27,632 bases of DNA from a virus: the IMG/VR virus record IMGVR_UViG_3300012920_000201, positions 1 through 27,632 of that record. One strand, written 5' to 3'. The first letter of the stretch is position 1, and each line of letters opens with the position of its first letter. Shown piece after piece: positions 14,056-23,109 of this stretch. The position numbers were made by a program, and so were the translations under genes. The notes beneath the pieces were generated by a model. That model was not told where the DNA came from. It did not search any database and saw nothing but the letters and a program-made list of their open reading frames with translations.

Positions 14056-15276
14056 ATGACTAAAAATGAATTAAATATTATTGTTAAAGAATCTTTAAGA
14101 GATTGGTTTAAAAAAGAAAAGTGGGTTAGGATTAGTACTGCTGGTAACATAGCAGGTCCATGTGGTACCTCTAAAAATAAAAAGAACCCTGATAGGTGTT
14201 TGCCTGCTGCTAAAGCAAGAAGTTTAACTAAAGCACAAAGAGCAGCTACTGCTAGAAAAAAACGTAAAGCAGGAGCTAAAGGAAAAACAGTCGTGAAAAA
14301 TACTAAAAAAGCAACCGTTCAAAAAGAAGTAAGAGTTTACGGAGATACTAAGATAACCGATATGCTAGAAAAGCTAGCCAAAAGCATAGGTAGAGAAAAA
14401 TTTGCAATGCATATACTATACGATATGCCTAAAGATATAAAAAGAGATATTTTAGATGCTTTAGACTTTAAAAAAGGAGGCATATATGATATGGATACAT
14501 TATACCCAGATGCTGTTATGCAAGAAAACATCAATGCTAAAATAGACCAAATAGAAAAAACAATATCTAAAATACCTGGTGTAGGCAAATTAGTAGCAGG
14601 AGGTATCGATAAATTACAAGGGCAAGTTAACAATATGATTCAAACTGCTAGAGAAGAAGCAGGTGAAACTAGAGATATGTTAAAAGTTGTTGCACGTTAT
14701 CTAAAAGGAGAAACTATTAGTGGGGAAAATCAAGAATTTATTAAAAGACAGCTTTTAGATCTTCTTAAAATCAACGCAGTAGTTTTTGGAGCAATAACTA
14801 AAAAAATTCCTTTTGTTGGACTTTTAGGATTTATAATTGCTAAATTAGGACTCACTGATGAAGTATTTGCTCTTTCTGATGAAGATAAAAGAACTACTAG
14901 AGGTCAAGATGACCGTAAAGCATTTGCTGGAAAAATCAAAACATTCGACGGGGTTAAATACGTACCTTACAACGATGTATTACCATTTTTGAAAAAAGGA
15001 GAATATTCAGTGAAAAACGAAAACGTAGCTCCTAATCATGATGGTAAAGCAGCTCCTTTTGGTTCTGGCTACAAAAAAATTACTAAGGAAGATATTATTA
15101 ATTTAGTAGTTGGTCTATTAGAAGAGAGAAAGCCTATCTCTGAAAAAAAGAAAAAAAAGAAAGATGATAGATGTACAAGGATAGCAAAAAGAAAATATGA
15201 CACCTGGCCTTCAGCATACGCCTCCGGGGCAGTTGTTCGTTGTAGAAGAGGCGAAATTTGGAAAGGAGAAAAATAA
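14056..15276 (+). CDS. Multi-module phage protein with basic Cys motifs and a hydrophobic segment
   Basis: A 406-residue protein. The leader-like start 'MTKNELNIIVKESLRDW' is followed by a conserved module, 'WVRISTAGNIAGPCGTSK' with 'NPDRCLPAAKARSLTKAQR' (about 23-70), which recurs at the head of many phage proteins. Next comes a Lys/Arg-rich stretch, then a helical region containing 'KLVAGGIDKLQGQVNNMI'. Around residues 235-275 lies a hydrophobic segment, 'VFGAITKKIPFVGLLGFII', which could associate with membranes. The C-terminus carries another recurrent module, 'DRCTRIAKRKYDTWPSAYAS' and 'GAVVRCRRGEIWKG'. The combination of DNA-binding-like ends and a membrane-active centre suits an ejected or virion-internal protein, but this is inference. 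Its stop overlaps the next start as TAATG. Confidence 0.72.
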   Translation: MTKNELNIIVKESLRDWFKKEKWVRISTAGNIAGPCGTSKNKKNPDRCLPAAKARSLTKAQRAATARKKRKAGAKGKTVVKNTKKATVQKEVRVYGDTKITDMLEKLAKSIGREKFAMHILYDMPKDIKRDILDALDFKKGGIYDMDTLYPDAVMQENINAKIDQIEKTISKIPGVGKLVAGGIDKLQGQVNNMIQTAREEAGETRDMLKVVARYLKGETISGENQEFIKRQLLDLLKINAVVFGAITKKIPFVGLLGFIIAKLGLTDEVFALSDEDKRTTRGQDDRKAFAGKIKTFDGVKYVPYNDVLPFLKKGEYSVKNENVAPNHDGKAAPFGSGYKKITKEDIINLVVGLLEERKPISEKKKKKKDDRCTRIAKRKYDTWPSAYASGAVVRCRRGEIWKGEK

Positions 15277-15473
15277 TGCCTGCAAAATTAAAACCTAGTA
15301 CTAAAGATTATATAAGAGATGCTCGAGGTAAAATGACCAATAAGTATGTCTGGAAACATTATACACCTCATAATACCTCAACAGAAGAGTTACAAAAGAT
15401 GTATGAAAGTGACTCTTTTAAAAGAAAAAAAAATATTATTAAAAGAGAACTAGAAAGAAGAAATGCTTTATGA
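15276..15473 (+). CDS. 65-residue conserved basic phage protein
   Basis: The start at 15276 ('MPAKLKPSTKDYIRDARGK') is preferred over the in-frame ATG at 15258. It has a rare good Shine-Dalgarno sequence (AAAGGAG at 15261-15267), and related small phage proteins begin with the same 'MPAKLKPS'. The sequence continues 'YVWKHYTPHNTSTEELQKMY' and ends in a basic helix, 'KKNIIKRELERRNAL'. The function is unknown; the charge suggests nucleic acid contact. It overlaps the 3' end of the preceding gene by one base and the next gene by ATGA. Confidence 0.78.
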   Translation: MPAKLKPSTKDYIRDARGKMTNKYVWKHYTPHNTSTEELQKMYESDSFKRKKNIIKRELERRNAL

Positions 15474-15943
15474 AATTAACTGATGTAGTTAAAGAGTTAG
15501 TAATAGAAGGAAAACTATCCGACTATGGTACAAATAATACTCCAGCAGCTCTAAGAAAAGAGAAAGAAATTAGGTTTAAAAAAGCTAAACCGAAAGATTC
15601 TATAACTGATTTAGATCTAAATACGTTGAGTAGAAACGTAACAGTAAAAGAGTATAGATACGGACCTTTGAATCCTGGGGATGAAAAAGGGGCAAAAAAG
15701 TTTTGGGAAGATAAAGCAGAAATGTGGGATACGACTGTTGAACATGCAAAAACTTCTACATGTTCTAATTGTTCTGCTTTTAATCAAAAGAAAACAGTAC
15801 TTTCTAAAATAGCTAAAGCAATAGGAGAACAAGGCGAAAAAATAGTTAAACAATCAAACATAGGATTTTGTGAATTTTTCTGGTTCAAATGTGCTGGAGC
15901 TAGATCCTGTGATGCTTGGGTTGGTGGAGGACCGATAAATTAG
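15470..15943 (+). CDS. Leader-bearing protein with HiPIP-like Cys pattern
   Basis: A 157-residue protein. It begins 'MKLTDVVKELVIEGKLSDYG', where MKLTD matches the 4258 leader and VIE/G fits the (I/L)-x-E cleavage pattern. The C-terminal half has Cys98 and Cys101 in 'TCSNCSAFNQ', Cys134 in 'IGFCEFFWF', Cys141, and Cys147 in 'SCDAWVGGGPIN'. CxxC followed by a distant GxC and a CxxW ending resembles the high-potential iron-sulphur protein layout, and similar domains recur in large phage proteins. A metal or Fe-S cluster is likely, but which one is unknown. It is coupled to the preceding gene by ATGA. Confidence 0.7.
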   Translation: MKLTDVVKELVIEGKLSDYGTNNTPAALRKEKEIRFKKAKPKDSITDLDLNTLSRNVTVKEYRYGPLNPGDEKGAKKFWEDKAEMWDTTVEHAKTSTCSNCSAFNQKKTVLSKIAKAIGEQGEKIVKQSNIGFCEFFWFKCAGARSCDAWVGGGPIN

Positions 15944-15952
15944 TATAAAAAA

Positions 15953-16180
15953 ATGCCATTTAGTAAAGCACAAATAGCAGAATTAATTAGAGAAGTTTTA
16001 GATGAAAACTTTAAAGACGGTAAAGTAAAAGGTAAATCTAGACCAGGTAGAGTAAAAAAATCAGGAGCTAGTTGCAAAGGTTCTGTTACTAGCTTGAGAG
16101 CAAAAGCTAAAAAGTACGGCGGTGAGAAAGGTAAAATGTACCACTGGTGTGCTAATATGAAATCAGGCAAGAAAAAATGA
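15953..16180 (+). CDS. Small basic Cys protein with 'MYHWCANMKSG' motif
   Basis: A 75-residue protein. The amphipathic start 'KAQIAELIREVLDENF' resembles a leader ending in LDE. The body is 'GKSRPGRVKKSGASCKGSV', then 'LRAKAKKYGGEKGKMYHW' and 'CANMKSGKKK'. This module, with one Cys near SGASC and one in WCANMK, occurs repeatedly in large marine phages. Its strong positive charge suits binding packaged DNA. It is preceded by a 9-base gap and overlaps the next gene by ATGA. Confidence 0.75.
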   Translation: MPFSKAQIAELIREVLDENFKDGKVKGKSRPGRVKKSGASCKGSVTSLRAKAKKYGGEKGKMYHWCANMKSGKKK

Positions 16181-16806
16181 AAATATCAAATAATAAATTA
16201 CATAGGAATGCTTATTTTTTAGATCCTACTGAAGAAGTAGAGGTACTATTAGACCCTAACTGTGTAGACTTATTTGACCAAAACGGTTATCATTTAACAA
16301 AAGCTGAACAAGCTTTTTTAAGTAGTAATGGGTACCCAATTGTAGAAAGAAGACACGAAGATTGTATGAGATATGACTGGATTACTTGGGATAAAAGAGA
16401 CGGAGCCCACATAAATCATTCAGATCTATTTGAAAGAAAAGGTTTTTATTCTGTTGCTTTAGAACAGATATCTTATATAGCTCAAGAAAACAATCCTATG
16501 CTTTGGAAATTAGTTAAAATGAAACCAAAATGGGGAATAGATATTTCTATTGACTATGTCTCACCAGATGCTGTATTTGAAGTTTTTCACTATGAATGGG
16601 ATTCTTTTGAATACGATGCAGTACTAGAGAAAAAATTAGAAATAGAACAATTTGTTATTAATCAAGATTGGGATGATATTGCTAAGAAATTATGGAAAAA
16701 GAAGAGTGAATGGTTTAATTTAGATTTCTTTGAGCAAACACAATGGAGAACAGATTATTTTGGATTATCACCAGAAAAGTTTAAAAACGTTATTTGGGAA
16801 GATTAA
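16177..16806 (+). CDS. Hypothetical phage protein
   Basis: A 209-residue protein that I do not recognise. It is rich in Trp, Asp and Glu, with 'IVERRHEDCMRYDWITWDK' near residues 56-74, 'LWKLVKMKPKWGIDISIDYV' and 'EVFHYEWDSFEYDA'. The regular strand pattern suggests a compact alpha/beta cytoplasmic protein. No signal peptide, membrane segment or catalytic motif is visible. It closes the operon that began near 13702 and is followed by a class B promoter-like motif. Confidence 0.7.
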   Translation: MKISNNKLHRNAYFLDPTEEVEVLLDPNCVDLFDQNGYHLTKAEQAFLSSNGYPIVERRHEDCMRYDWITWDKRDGAHINHSDLFERKGFYSVALEQISYIAQENNPMLWKLVKMKPKWGIDISIDYVSPDAVFEVFHYEWDSFEYDAVLEKKLEIEQFVINQDWDDIAKKLWKKKSEWFNLDFFEQTQWRTDYFGLSPEKFKNVIWED

Positions 16807-16812
16807 TCTATT

Positions 16813-16820
16813 TATTTATA
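16813..16820 (+). promoter_or_regulatory. Class B TATTTATA motif upstream of 16846
   Basis: TATTTATA 33 bases before the ATG at 16846, in a 39-base gap. The spacing equals that at 13669. No Shine-Dalgarno sequence precedes the start codon. Confidence 0.5.
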
Positions 16821-16845
16821 TAGCTATACAATAAAAAACACTACG

Positions 16846-19800
16846 ATGACGTACGAAGAAATCAAAAAACGTCTAACCGAAGTTGAAACTGCTTTGCAAA
16901 CTATTGGAAGTAGAAATAAAACTACGTTAGAAACTTCATATACAGGTAAAAGTATATCCAACTTAACTACCTTAAAAGAATCACTTCAAAAACAATTAGC
17001 AGAAAAAGAGGAAACTATGTTTATCTCTACTAAAGGCGGCGATACTAAAGCTGTACAAATGGATAGAAAAACTGCTATGGACCTTAAAAAAGATCCTAAT
17101 ATAACTGGAATTGATACTGCAAAAGGTCAATCACTAAAAGAACTAGACAGATTAAACAAAAACTCAGGTATCGAATTCGATCAAAATGAAACAGCTATGA
17201 TTGCAATGGAAACGGGAAAAGCTCTTGCAAAAGCACTCATCAATACAGGAGATGAATTAGCTAGAATGAGAGTAAAGAGAATTCAGCCAATGAGTTTCGA
17301 CGTACATGTAGTTTACAAAGGAGAAAGAAATAGTGATGATGAATTTTCCTTCCATATACAAGATAATAATCTGCATTTAGCAGACTTTTCGTTCGATAAA
17401 AAGTTAGTAGAAGTTGGTGTAGCTGGTTCTGGTAAACCTATTATAAATAAAGATGTATTGACTAACGAGTTAATGAAGCATTTTAAATCTTTAAACGAAG
17501 AATTAAATGAAATAAACTACTCTACTTATACAGAACCTAAGCATTTTGATATTTGTCCTGGTGCTGAATCATTAAGAGATGAATTAATCGAAGGAGGTAA
17601 ATCACCTGAAGAATTAGGTGAGTGGACTTTTAAACATGATGAATTATTTAAATTAGAAAAAGCGGTTCTAAAATCAAATAAAGCTGACGAAAGACATGTA
17701 AAAGTAGCTAATAAATTGAGAGATGAAATTATTCATCTTTCTAGAGATTTAGAAATTGATCCTGGTAAAATTAATTATTTAAAAGGTCACGTTAAAAAGA
17801 TCGAAGATGTAGCTAATAAAACTGATAGTAAAGGAGACGATGTAACTTTAATGGGACAAGATGTTGACGAAACTAAAGGTGCTCCTAAAGGTCATTACTT
17901 TACTAAATCTGGTAATCTAGTAAAAGGTAGATTAACTAAAGATGCTAGAGAAAGAGGAGCTAGATTAAGTGATCCAAAAGATAAACAAAGATCTAAAGTA
18001 CCTCCGGTAACTCAATATAAGAATGAAGGAGAAGGAGATGATCATCACTATATAAAAGTTCCTAGAATGGAATATAAAGCTGCTATGACAGTTTTAAATA
18101 AATTAGCTCAAGAAAGCAGAGTAAAAATGGATATTGTAGATTCAGATGGAATGGGCAATGTTATTATTTACTTTATGTTTAAAGAAGATGATATAATATC
18201 AGGAGAAGCTAGTTCGTTTATGTATGATGCAGTAATGGATTTACAAGCTTATGGTATTAATGTTTATGACCATAGTGCTGAATTAGATGAAAATGTAACC
18301 CAAAAACATATAGACGATATTGAAGCATCTGGTAACATTGATATTGCTTATAATAAAGCTATGGAGTTACTTAAATCTATGATAGCTAAAAATGAGAATA
18401 AAAAAGAAGATGAGGAGGCTAACCAAGAACTCTTTGCTAAACTTGCTAGAAAAGCTTTAGCAGATGAAGAAAACGTTGGAGAAGGACATGGAGGAGATGA
18501 TTTAGATGTAGGACATCAAGATGACGAACCTGGAATGTTAAAATCAACTTCTTACGAAATAGCAACATATGCAGCTAAATTATATAAGAAATTAGCTAAA
18601 TATGACCAAGTAGATGGAGAAGTAGATTTTCCTAACTGGTGGCAATCAAAATTAATCTTAGCAAAAGATTACGTATCAAAAGCATATCATTATCTAGATT
18701 CTGAAGAGAAACAACCTATCATAGACAAATTAGCTCTAGAGCATGCTATTAACGAAGGTACTGATTTATACGAAGGGGATAAGTTTTCAATGAAAAGATT
18801 TGCAGGACCGAACGGTATAGCTTTACAAATAACTGCTCCTAAATTAAAAGGAGGCGGATACGAATATATTCAAATAGACGGAGATACGGTAAAAGAATTT
18901 GCTAGAGCTGCAGTTCATGTTGCTCAAGAATTTGAAGATTTAGAAAGGCAGGTACCTGTAAATGAAAAAATAGAAGATAAAGAACTACCCAAAGGTAAAC
19001 ATTCAGTTTCTAAATTACAAAAAGTTCATGGCATGATAGTCGATAAAATGAAAGAGCTTAATGACTTAAGGAAAGAAAAAGGCGGCGATCACATGTATCA
19101 AGGAGGTTCAGAACCAGGTAAACATTCAGTTATGGATCATTTAAAATCTCTTACTAAAAAGAAAAAACAAGTAGAAGACGCTTTAGATAAAGCTGTTGCT
19201 AATGTAGGTAGAGGTCAACAGTTAACTGAAGTAAGTGAAGATGAAGTTGATGATGCAATCAGAGAATTAAGAGATTTAGTTGACGAAATTGAAGCTAAAG
19301 GAGAAGAAGCTAGAGAAGTAGTTAGAATGTATTTTAAAAATTCATTATCAAGATTAGATGCATATGGTGCTTTTAATACTATGTACTCTGCTAATAGATA
19401 TGATGTTACTTTAGGAGGTTTTGTAGATAGATTAGAAGAAGAAGGATATGAAATTGAAGACGGTGAAGTATATACTAACGAAGGAGATTACAAATCTGAC
19501 GCTCAAAGAAAAGCAATCTATGCTGCAAAAGCTGAAAAAGAAAAAAAGAATGAAGCTGAATTATCTAAAGACGAAAAAAAGAAGTTAAAAGATATGAGTA
19601 AGTCCTTAAAGAAATCTTCTAAAGGACATGCTGGTCAAGCAAAGTATATTGATAAACTTACTAAAGAAGCTGCTCCTGGGTATAAACACGATTGTGCTGC
19701 TAAAGTAGTTCATGAAACTTACGGAGTAGGCATTTGTATTCCAGAGAAACATACTTTAATCAAAGAAGGAAATAAGTATGTTGTTACTCATTATGACGTA

Positions 19801-19908
19801 TTGTTTAAAGAAGGTAAAAAAGTAGTAGAGGATATACCTGTTGAAGAATTACAGATAGTTACTCAAAAAGAACACTGGCATAAAGGCTACAAAAAGAAAA
19901 AGAAATAG
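16846..19908 (+). CDS. Very large modular, probably virion-internal protein
   Basis: A 1020-residue, highly charged protein built of segments that recur singly in other large phage proteins. An N-terminal coiled coil (1-60) is followed by a middle beta-rich segment ('PMSFDVHVVYKGERNSDDEF', about 145-165). Then come 'SRVKMDIVDSDGMGNVIIYF' (about 424-443) and 'DFPNWWQSKLILAKDYVSKA', a module known from several phage families (about 600-619). Acidic helices follow. The C-terminal module is 'HDCAAKVVHETYGVGICIPE' with 'EHWHKGYKKKKK'. Several (I/L)-x-E sites such as 'AINEG' and 'QLTEV' could be cut by a prohead protease. The size, charge and position before the terminase suggest a head-internal or ejected protein. 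Enzymatic activity is not evident. Confidence 0.7.
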   Translation: MTYEEIKKRLTEVETALQTIGSRNKTTLETSYTGKSISNLTTLKESLQKQLAEKEETMFISTKGGDTKAVQMDRKTAMDLKKDPNITGIDTAKGQSLKELDRLNKNSGIEFDQNETAMIAMETGKALAKALINTGDELARMRVKRIQPMSFDVHVVYKGERNSDDEFSFHIQDNNLHLADFSFDKKLVEVGVAGSGKPIINKDVLTNELMKHFKSLNEELNEINYSTYTEPKHFDICPGAESLRDELIEGGKSPEELGEWTFKHDELFKLEKAVLKSNKADERHVKVANKLRDEIIHLSRDLEIDPGKINYLKGHVKKIEDVANKTDSKGDDVTLMGQDVDETKGAPKGHYFTKSGNLVKGRLTKDARERGARLSDPKDKQRSKVPPVTQYKNEGEGDDHHYIKVPRMEYKAAMTVLNKLAQESRVKMDIVDSDGMGNVIIYFMFKEDDIISGEASSFMYDAVMDLQAYGINVYDHSAELDENVTQKHIDDIEASGNIDIAYNKAMELLKSMIAKNENKKEDEEANQELFAKLARKALADEENVGEGHGGDDLDVGHQDDEPGMLKSTSYEIATYAAKLYKKLAKYDQVDGEVDFPNWWQSKLILAKDYVSKAYHYLDSEEKQPIIDKLALEHAINEGTDLYEGDKFSMKRFAGPNGIALQITAPKLKGGGYEYIQIDGDTVKEFARAAVHVAQEFEDLERQVPVNEKIEDKELPKGKHSVSKLQKVHGMIVDKMKELNDLRKEKGGDHMYQGGSEPGKHSVMDHLKSLTKKKKQVEDALDKAVANVGRGQQLTEVSEDEVDDAIRELRDLVDEIEAKGEEAREVVRMYFKNSLSRLDAYGAFNTMYSANRYDVTLGGFVDRLEEEGYEIEDGEVYTNEGDYKSDAQRKAIYAAKAEKEKKNEAELSKDEKKKLKDMSKSLKKSSKGHAGQAKYIDKLTKEAAPGYKHDCAAKVVHETYGVGICIPEKHTLIKEGNKYVVTHYDVLFKEGKKVVEDIPVEELQIVTQKEHWHKGYKKKKK

Positions 19909-19909
19909 T

Positions 19910-21850
19910 ATGCATAAATTAGAAAAGCTCATATTAGAATCATACGTATCGCTACTCAACGAGATGGATGGCGGACGGCTATTCGATTACTTTAATAATA
20001 AAGGATACGACATAACTGAACGTAGCTCAGATGGTGGAGAACCTGGATTTGAAGGGTATATGGTCAGTTATGGAGATGGTCCATATCCTCAATCAGTAAT
20101 ATTCCAACATAATAAAGATACTGATGAGTTTACGATCAGTAGAATGGGTGGTTATAGAATCGATCAAAAAGAAGCTATGAAAGCTGGAATGAGAGAAGCA
20201 GGTTACTCAGGTGTAGCCGGAAGAGATGCTTATATGACAGATGGTAATTATAACCCAGTAGGTATTTCAGTCGAAGGTTTAAAAGATATAGTAGATCATG
20301 TAATGACTGGTTTAGAAAGAGAAGCTGATGCACAAGCAGATTTTTATGCTAGAAGAGGACCAGTATCAGGTACTATAGATGAACAAGATGATGAAAGTTT
20401 TGATTTAGAAAAAGAATTTGAAGATAATCCTAAATTAACTAGATTTAAAGATCTTCCTGCAGATATGCAAAAAAAGTTTTCTAAAGAAATAAAAGTATTT
20501 GGAAAAAATGCACCTGGAGATCCTAATAGAGATTACGTAGACGCTGATTATGAAACATACTACTTTACTACAAGTTACAATAAAGAAACAGGTTCAGTAG
20601 GACATAGATTAGTTAGACTTCCTTCTTATTCTAAACTCTATAATTCATTCGTTAAGATAATTAAAGATATAAAAACTTTGATGGGTGTTGATGCAGTTAA
20701 GAACGATGCAGCAGCAAAAGAAATATTTGAAAATATCAAAACTTTATTTAGACAACTTCAAAGGTATTTAAGAACTAACCATCCTAAGCAGTATGATCTT
20801 ATGAAAATGAGAAGAATGGCTGAAGTGGTGAAAGAAGCTAAAATTATGTTAGAAAAACTAGATTATAATGATCCAGTGGCTATCAAAGTTAGAGCAGCTA
20901 GAATGAAACGAGATAAATTTGCAGGTTCTGATCCTAAAGCGGGTTCAACAATTAAAAGTACAGGATTTGATCCTATCATTTTAAAACTTAAAGCTAAAAG
21001 AGCTCAGATCATGAGAGATATGGAGCAAGAAGCTGAACCAGAAGGGGGACCAATAGCAGATAAGTACGATGATATGTTAAACAAAATCGACGCTGCAATT
21101 GCTAAAGCAAGAAGACTAAAAGAAGAAGACGATGATTACGAAACAGATTACGTAAAACGTAGAAGAGAAGAAGACGATTATTATCAAGACCCAGACTATT
21201 ATAAAGAAGGTAAAATTAGTTTAGCAGAAAGTTTATTAGATGAATTAAAAGAAGAAGAGGAACCAGAACCAGAAGAAGAAGGAAATGAAGAAGCTCCTAA
21301 AGATACTGTTTTAGAAGATGCGACTGACCAAATTTTATCTAAGTTCCCTACATTAAAAGCAGCTATTATAAAATTACAAACAGAAGACTTTAAAGAGTTT
21401 GTAGAAAAAATAGATTGGATATCTCCAAGACCTACTGAGTTTAGAATCAATTTAAAGAACGGTCAAGACTATATTATGAAATGGACCGGTAATGGATTTG
21501 AAGCTCAGATTATGGGTAAAAGGTACTACATAAATAAAATTAACGATTATCAACAAGCGTTAGATAAATTAGCTATATTATATAAAGAAGGCCCGATGGG
21601 CGGTGCTGGCGAAGGAGAACCTGCTGATACTGATACAGGAGGTTCTGCCGGAGGCGGTGGAGGAGATTTTCCTGGAGGTGATGCTGGAGGCGGCGGAGGC
21701 GGCTTAGGAGATGATGATGCCGGTGGTGGGCTAGGAGACGATACCGGAGGGGGCGGATTAGGAGATGATGCTGGTGCTGATGCAGGAGGAGCTGATTTAA
21801 CAGGAGAACCAGTCGATTTCGAAGAACCAGCTGAAGACCCAGCAGCATAA
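19910..21850 (+). CDS. Large acidic leader-bearing protein with Gly/Asp-rich tail
   Basis: A 646-residue protein. The start 'MHKLEKLILESYVSLLNE' contains LILE/S, matching the leader rule. The body is helical and charged, with 'VRAARMKRDKFAGSDPKAG' and a strongly acidic stretch around residues 405-465 ('EEEEPEPEEEGNEEAPKD'). Near 500-555 lies a small beta-rich domain, 'TEFRINLKNGQDYIMKWTG'. The last 80 or so residues are Gly/Asp repeats with a nine-residue period (GLGDD). Acidic tails are common in phage scaffold and core proteins, where they may mimic or exclude DNA. It starts one base after the preceding stop, so the two large genes are co-expressed. A head-core or cargo role is inferred. 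Confidence 0.7.
   Translation: MHKLEKLILESYVSLLNEMDGGRLFDYFNNKGYDITERSSDGGEPGFEGYMVSYGDGPYPQSVIFQHNKDTDEFTISRMGGYRIDQKEAMKAGMREAGYSGVAGRDAYMTDGNYNPVGISVEGLKDIVDHVMTGLEREADAQADFYARRGPVSGTIDEQDDESFDLEKEFEDNPKLTRFKDLPADMQKKFSKEIKVFGKNAPGDPNRDYVDADYETYYFTTSYNKETGSVGHRLVRLPSYSKLYNSFVKIIKDIKTLMGVDAVKNDAAAKEIFENIKTLFRQLQRYLRTNHPKQYDLMKMRRMAEVVKEAKIMLEKLDYNDPVAIKVRAARMKRDKFAGSDPKAGSTIKSTGFDPIILKLKAKRAQIMRDMEQEAEPEGGPIADKYDDMLNKIDAAIAKARRLKEEDDDYETDYVKRRREEDDYYQDPDYYKEGKISLAESLLDELKEEEEPEPEEEGNEEAPKDTVLEDATDQILSKFPTLKAAIIKLQTEDFKEFVEKIDWISPRPTEFRINLKNGQDYIMKWTGNGFEAQIMGKRYYINKINDYQQALDKLAILYKEGPMGGAGEGEPADTDTGGSAGGGGGDFPGGDAGGGGGGLGDDDAGGGLGDDTGGGGLGDDAGADAGGADLTGEPVDFEEPAEDPAA
21701..21781 (+). repeat. 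27-bp tandem repeat, three copies, GLGDD units
   Basis: In-frame copies start at 21701, 21728 and 21755 and encode GLGDDDAGG, GLGDDTGGG and GLGDDAGAD. The surrounding region from about 21600 is Gly-rich and much higher in GC than the genome average. Such repeats vary in copy number by slippage. Confidence 0.8.
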
Positions 21851-21859
21851 TTTAACGTT

Positions 21860-23107
21860 ATGAATCTTATAGACAAAGTCATATTAGAATGGTCGTTCAG
21901 AACCAAGAAAGGATATCCTGATATTAGTAATGAAGAGGATATAAACATATTCGAATCTTTGTTTGGCTACAATCCTTTAGTAGCTGAATTAGTAAAGTTA
22001 GAGTACGACGTACTTACTCCAGCAGCTAAAAAACTAGCTGAAAAAATAATAGAAGAGTTTGAGATTACAAAAGATCAGATAAAACCTGCTTCAAAAACTC
22101 ATATAGTAATCTATACTGATGATAGGCCAAGTTTATTAAACAGCTTTGAGAACTCTGGTAATTATGGACCTAATTTACTGAATAAAAAAGGTAAGTTTAA
22201 AGTAGATGGTATAAGTATTACCTTAAAACCAACAGGAGTAAAAGCAGGAGAATTTTTTGAACTTAAACCTCAACAGTTAGGTTTAACTTTAGATAAAAAA
22301 ATTAGCCTTCAAACTTTACAAAATGAATTAATTAACGGAGTTAAAAATAATAAAGTATTAAACGACATACAGAAAAAAGCACTTCTTTTAGCTATCACCG
22401 GTAAAGGAGCTTTATCTGATGAGGAAAAAGAACAGTTACCTAGAGGGTTTTTTAACGAAGTAAATAAAAATTTCGGGGAACCTCACGGTGCTCTGTTATA
22501 CGGATTACAGATAGGATGCGATTCAGTAGAATTCCCAGGAGCTGGTAATTATAGGTTATTAGACTATATATTATATAAAGGTGAAGATAGGGTACAAGTG
22601 AGCGCTAAATCTGGATCTTCAGTCGGAAACACTGTAAAATATATTGACGTTATAAAATTAGTAGATTTGTTAGACGGAGAAGTTTCTGATAAAATAAGAA
22701 ACTTTACTAATATAATTAATAATAATTCAGTTTATGAAGGTGCTTTTAAAGCTATAGAGGTATTCGGAAGCAACACTTTAAAAAACCAAGTAAAAGAATA
22801 TAAAAAAATATATCCACATTTTCCTAAATTAGGTAAAAAACCTGAAGATGAACAATCTCATAGAGATAGAATTATAATAGAAAAAGCGTTTGTAAAAGAA
22901 ATAAATAACGATCCTGATTTAAACTTTAATGATTTATTTAATAATTACGTTGAAGTAAAATATGTTAAATACTTTTTAAATCCTGGCAGCTTACAGGGAG
23001 AAGTTAAAGTTATAGAATCAGGTAATTTTAAAGTAAGTCATTTATCAAAAAATAGTCCTAACCACGATTCTGACAAATTAGGATTAAAGGTTAGTAAAAG
23101 TAAATAG
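21860..23107 (+). CDS. Leader-bearing protein with possible PD-(D/E)XK-like core
   Basis: A 415-residue protein. The start 'MNLIDKVILEWSFRTKKGYP' contains VILE/W, matching the leader rule. From about residue 205 it reads 'GALLYGLQIGCDSVEFPGAG', then 'NYRLLDYILYKGEDRVQVSA' followed by 'KSG'. A strand-Asp-strand-(S)xK arrangement like this resembles restriction-endonuclease-like folds, with Ser in place of the usual Asp/Glu before x-Lys. If correct, it would be a nuclease carried in the capsid, useful for attacking host DNA on entry; this is a weak inference. The gene lies between the Gly/Asp-tailed protein and the terminase, two bases before the latter. Confidence 0.65.
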   Translation: MNLIDKVILEWSFRTKKGYPDISNEEDINIFESLFGYNPLVAELVKLEYDVLTPAAKKLAEKIIEEFEITKDQIKPASKTHIVIYTDDRPSLLNSFENSGNYGPNLLNKKGKFKVDGISITLKPTGVKAGEFFELKPQQLGLTLDKKISLQTLQNELINGVKNNKVLNDIQKKALLLAITGKGALSDEEKEQLPRGFFNEVNKNFGEPHGALLYGLQIGCDSVEFPGAGNYRLLDYILYKGEDRVQVSAKSGSSVGNTVKYIDVIKLVDLLDGEVSDKIRNFTNIINNNSVYEGAFKAIEVFGSNTLKNQVKEYKKIYPHFPKLGKKPEDEQSHRDRIIIEKAFVKEINNDPDLNFNDLFNNYVEVKYVKYFLNPGSLQGEVKVIESGNFKVSHLSKNSPNHDSDKLGLKVSKSK

Positions 23108-23109
23108 TT

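Noticed and set aside
15258-15275. ATG at 15258 as start of the small basic protein
   Set aside because: The ATG at 15276 has AAAGGAG at the right distance and gives the conserved 'MPAKLKPS' start; 15258 lies within the preceding gene.
21550-21948. Proline-rich reverse-strand open frame opposite the Gly/Asp repeats
   Set aside because: It mirrors Gly codons (GGN read as NCC Pro) of a convincing forward gene; no start context, no neighbours on that strand.
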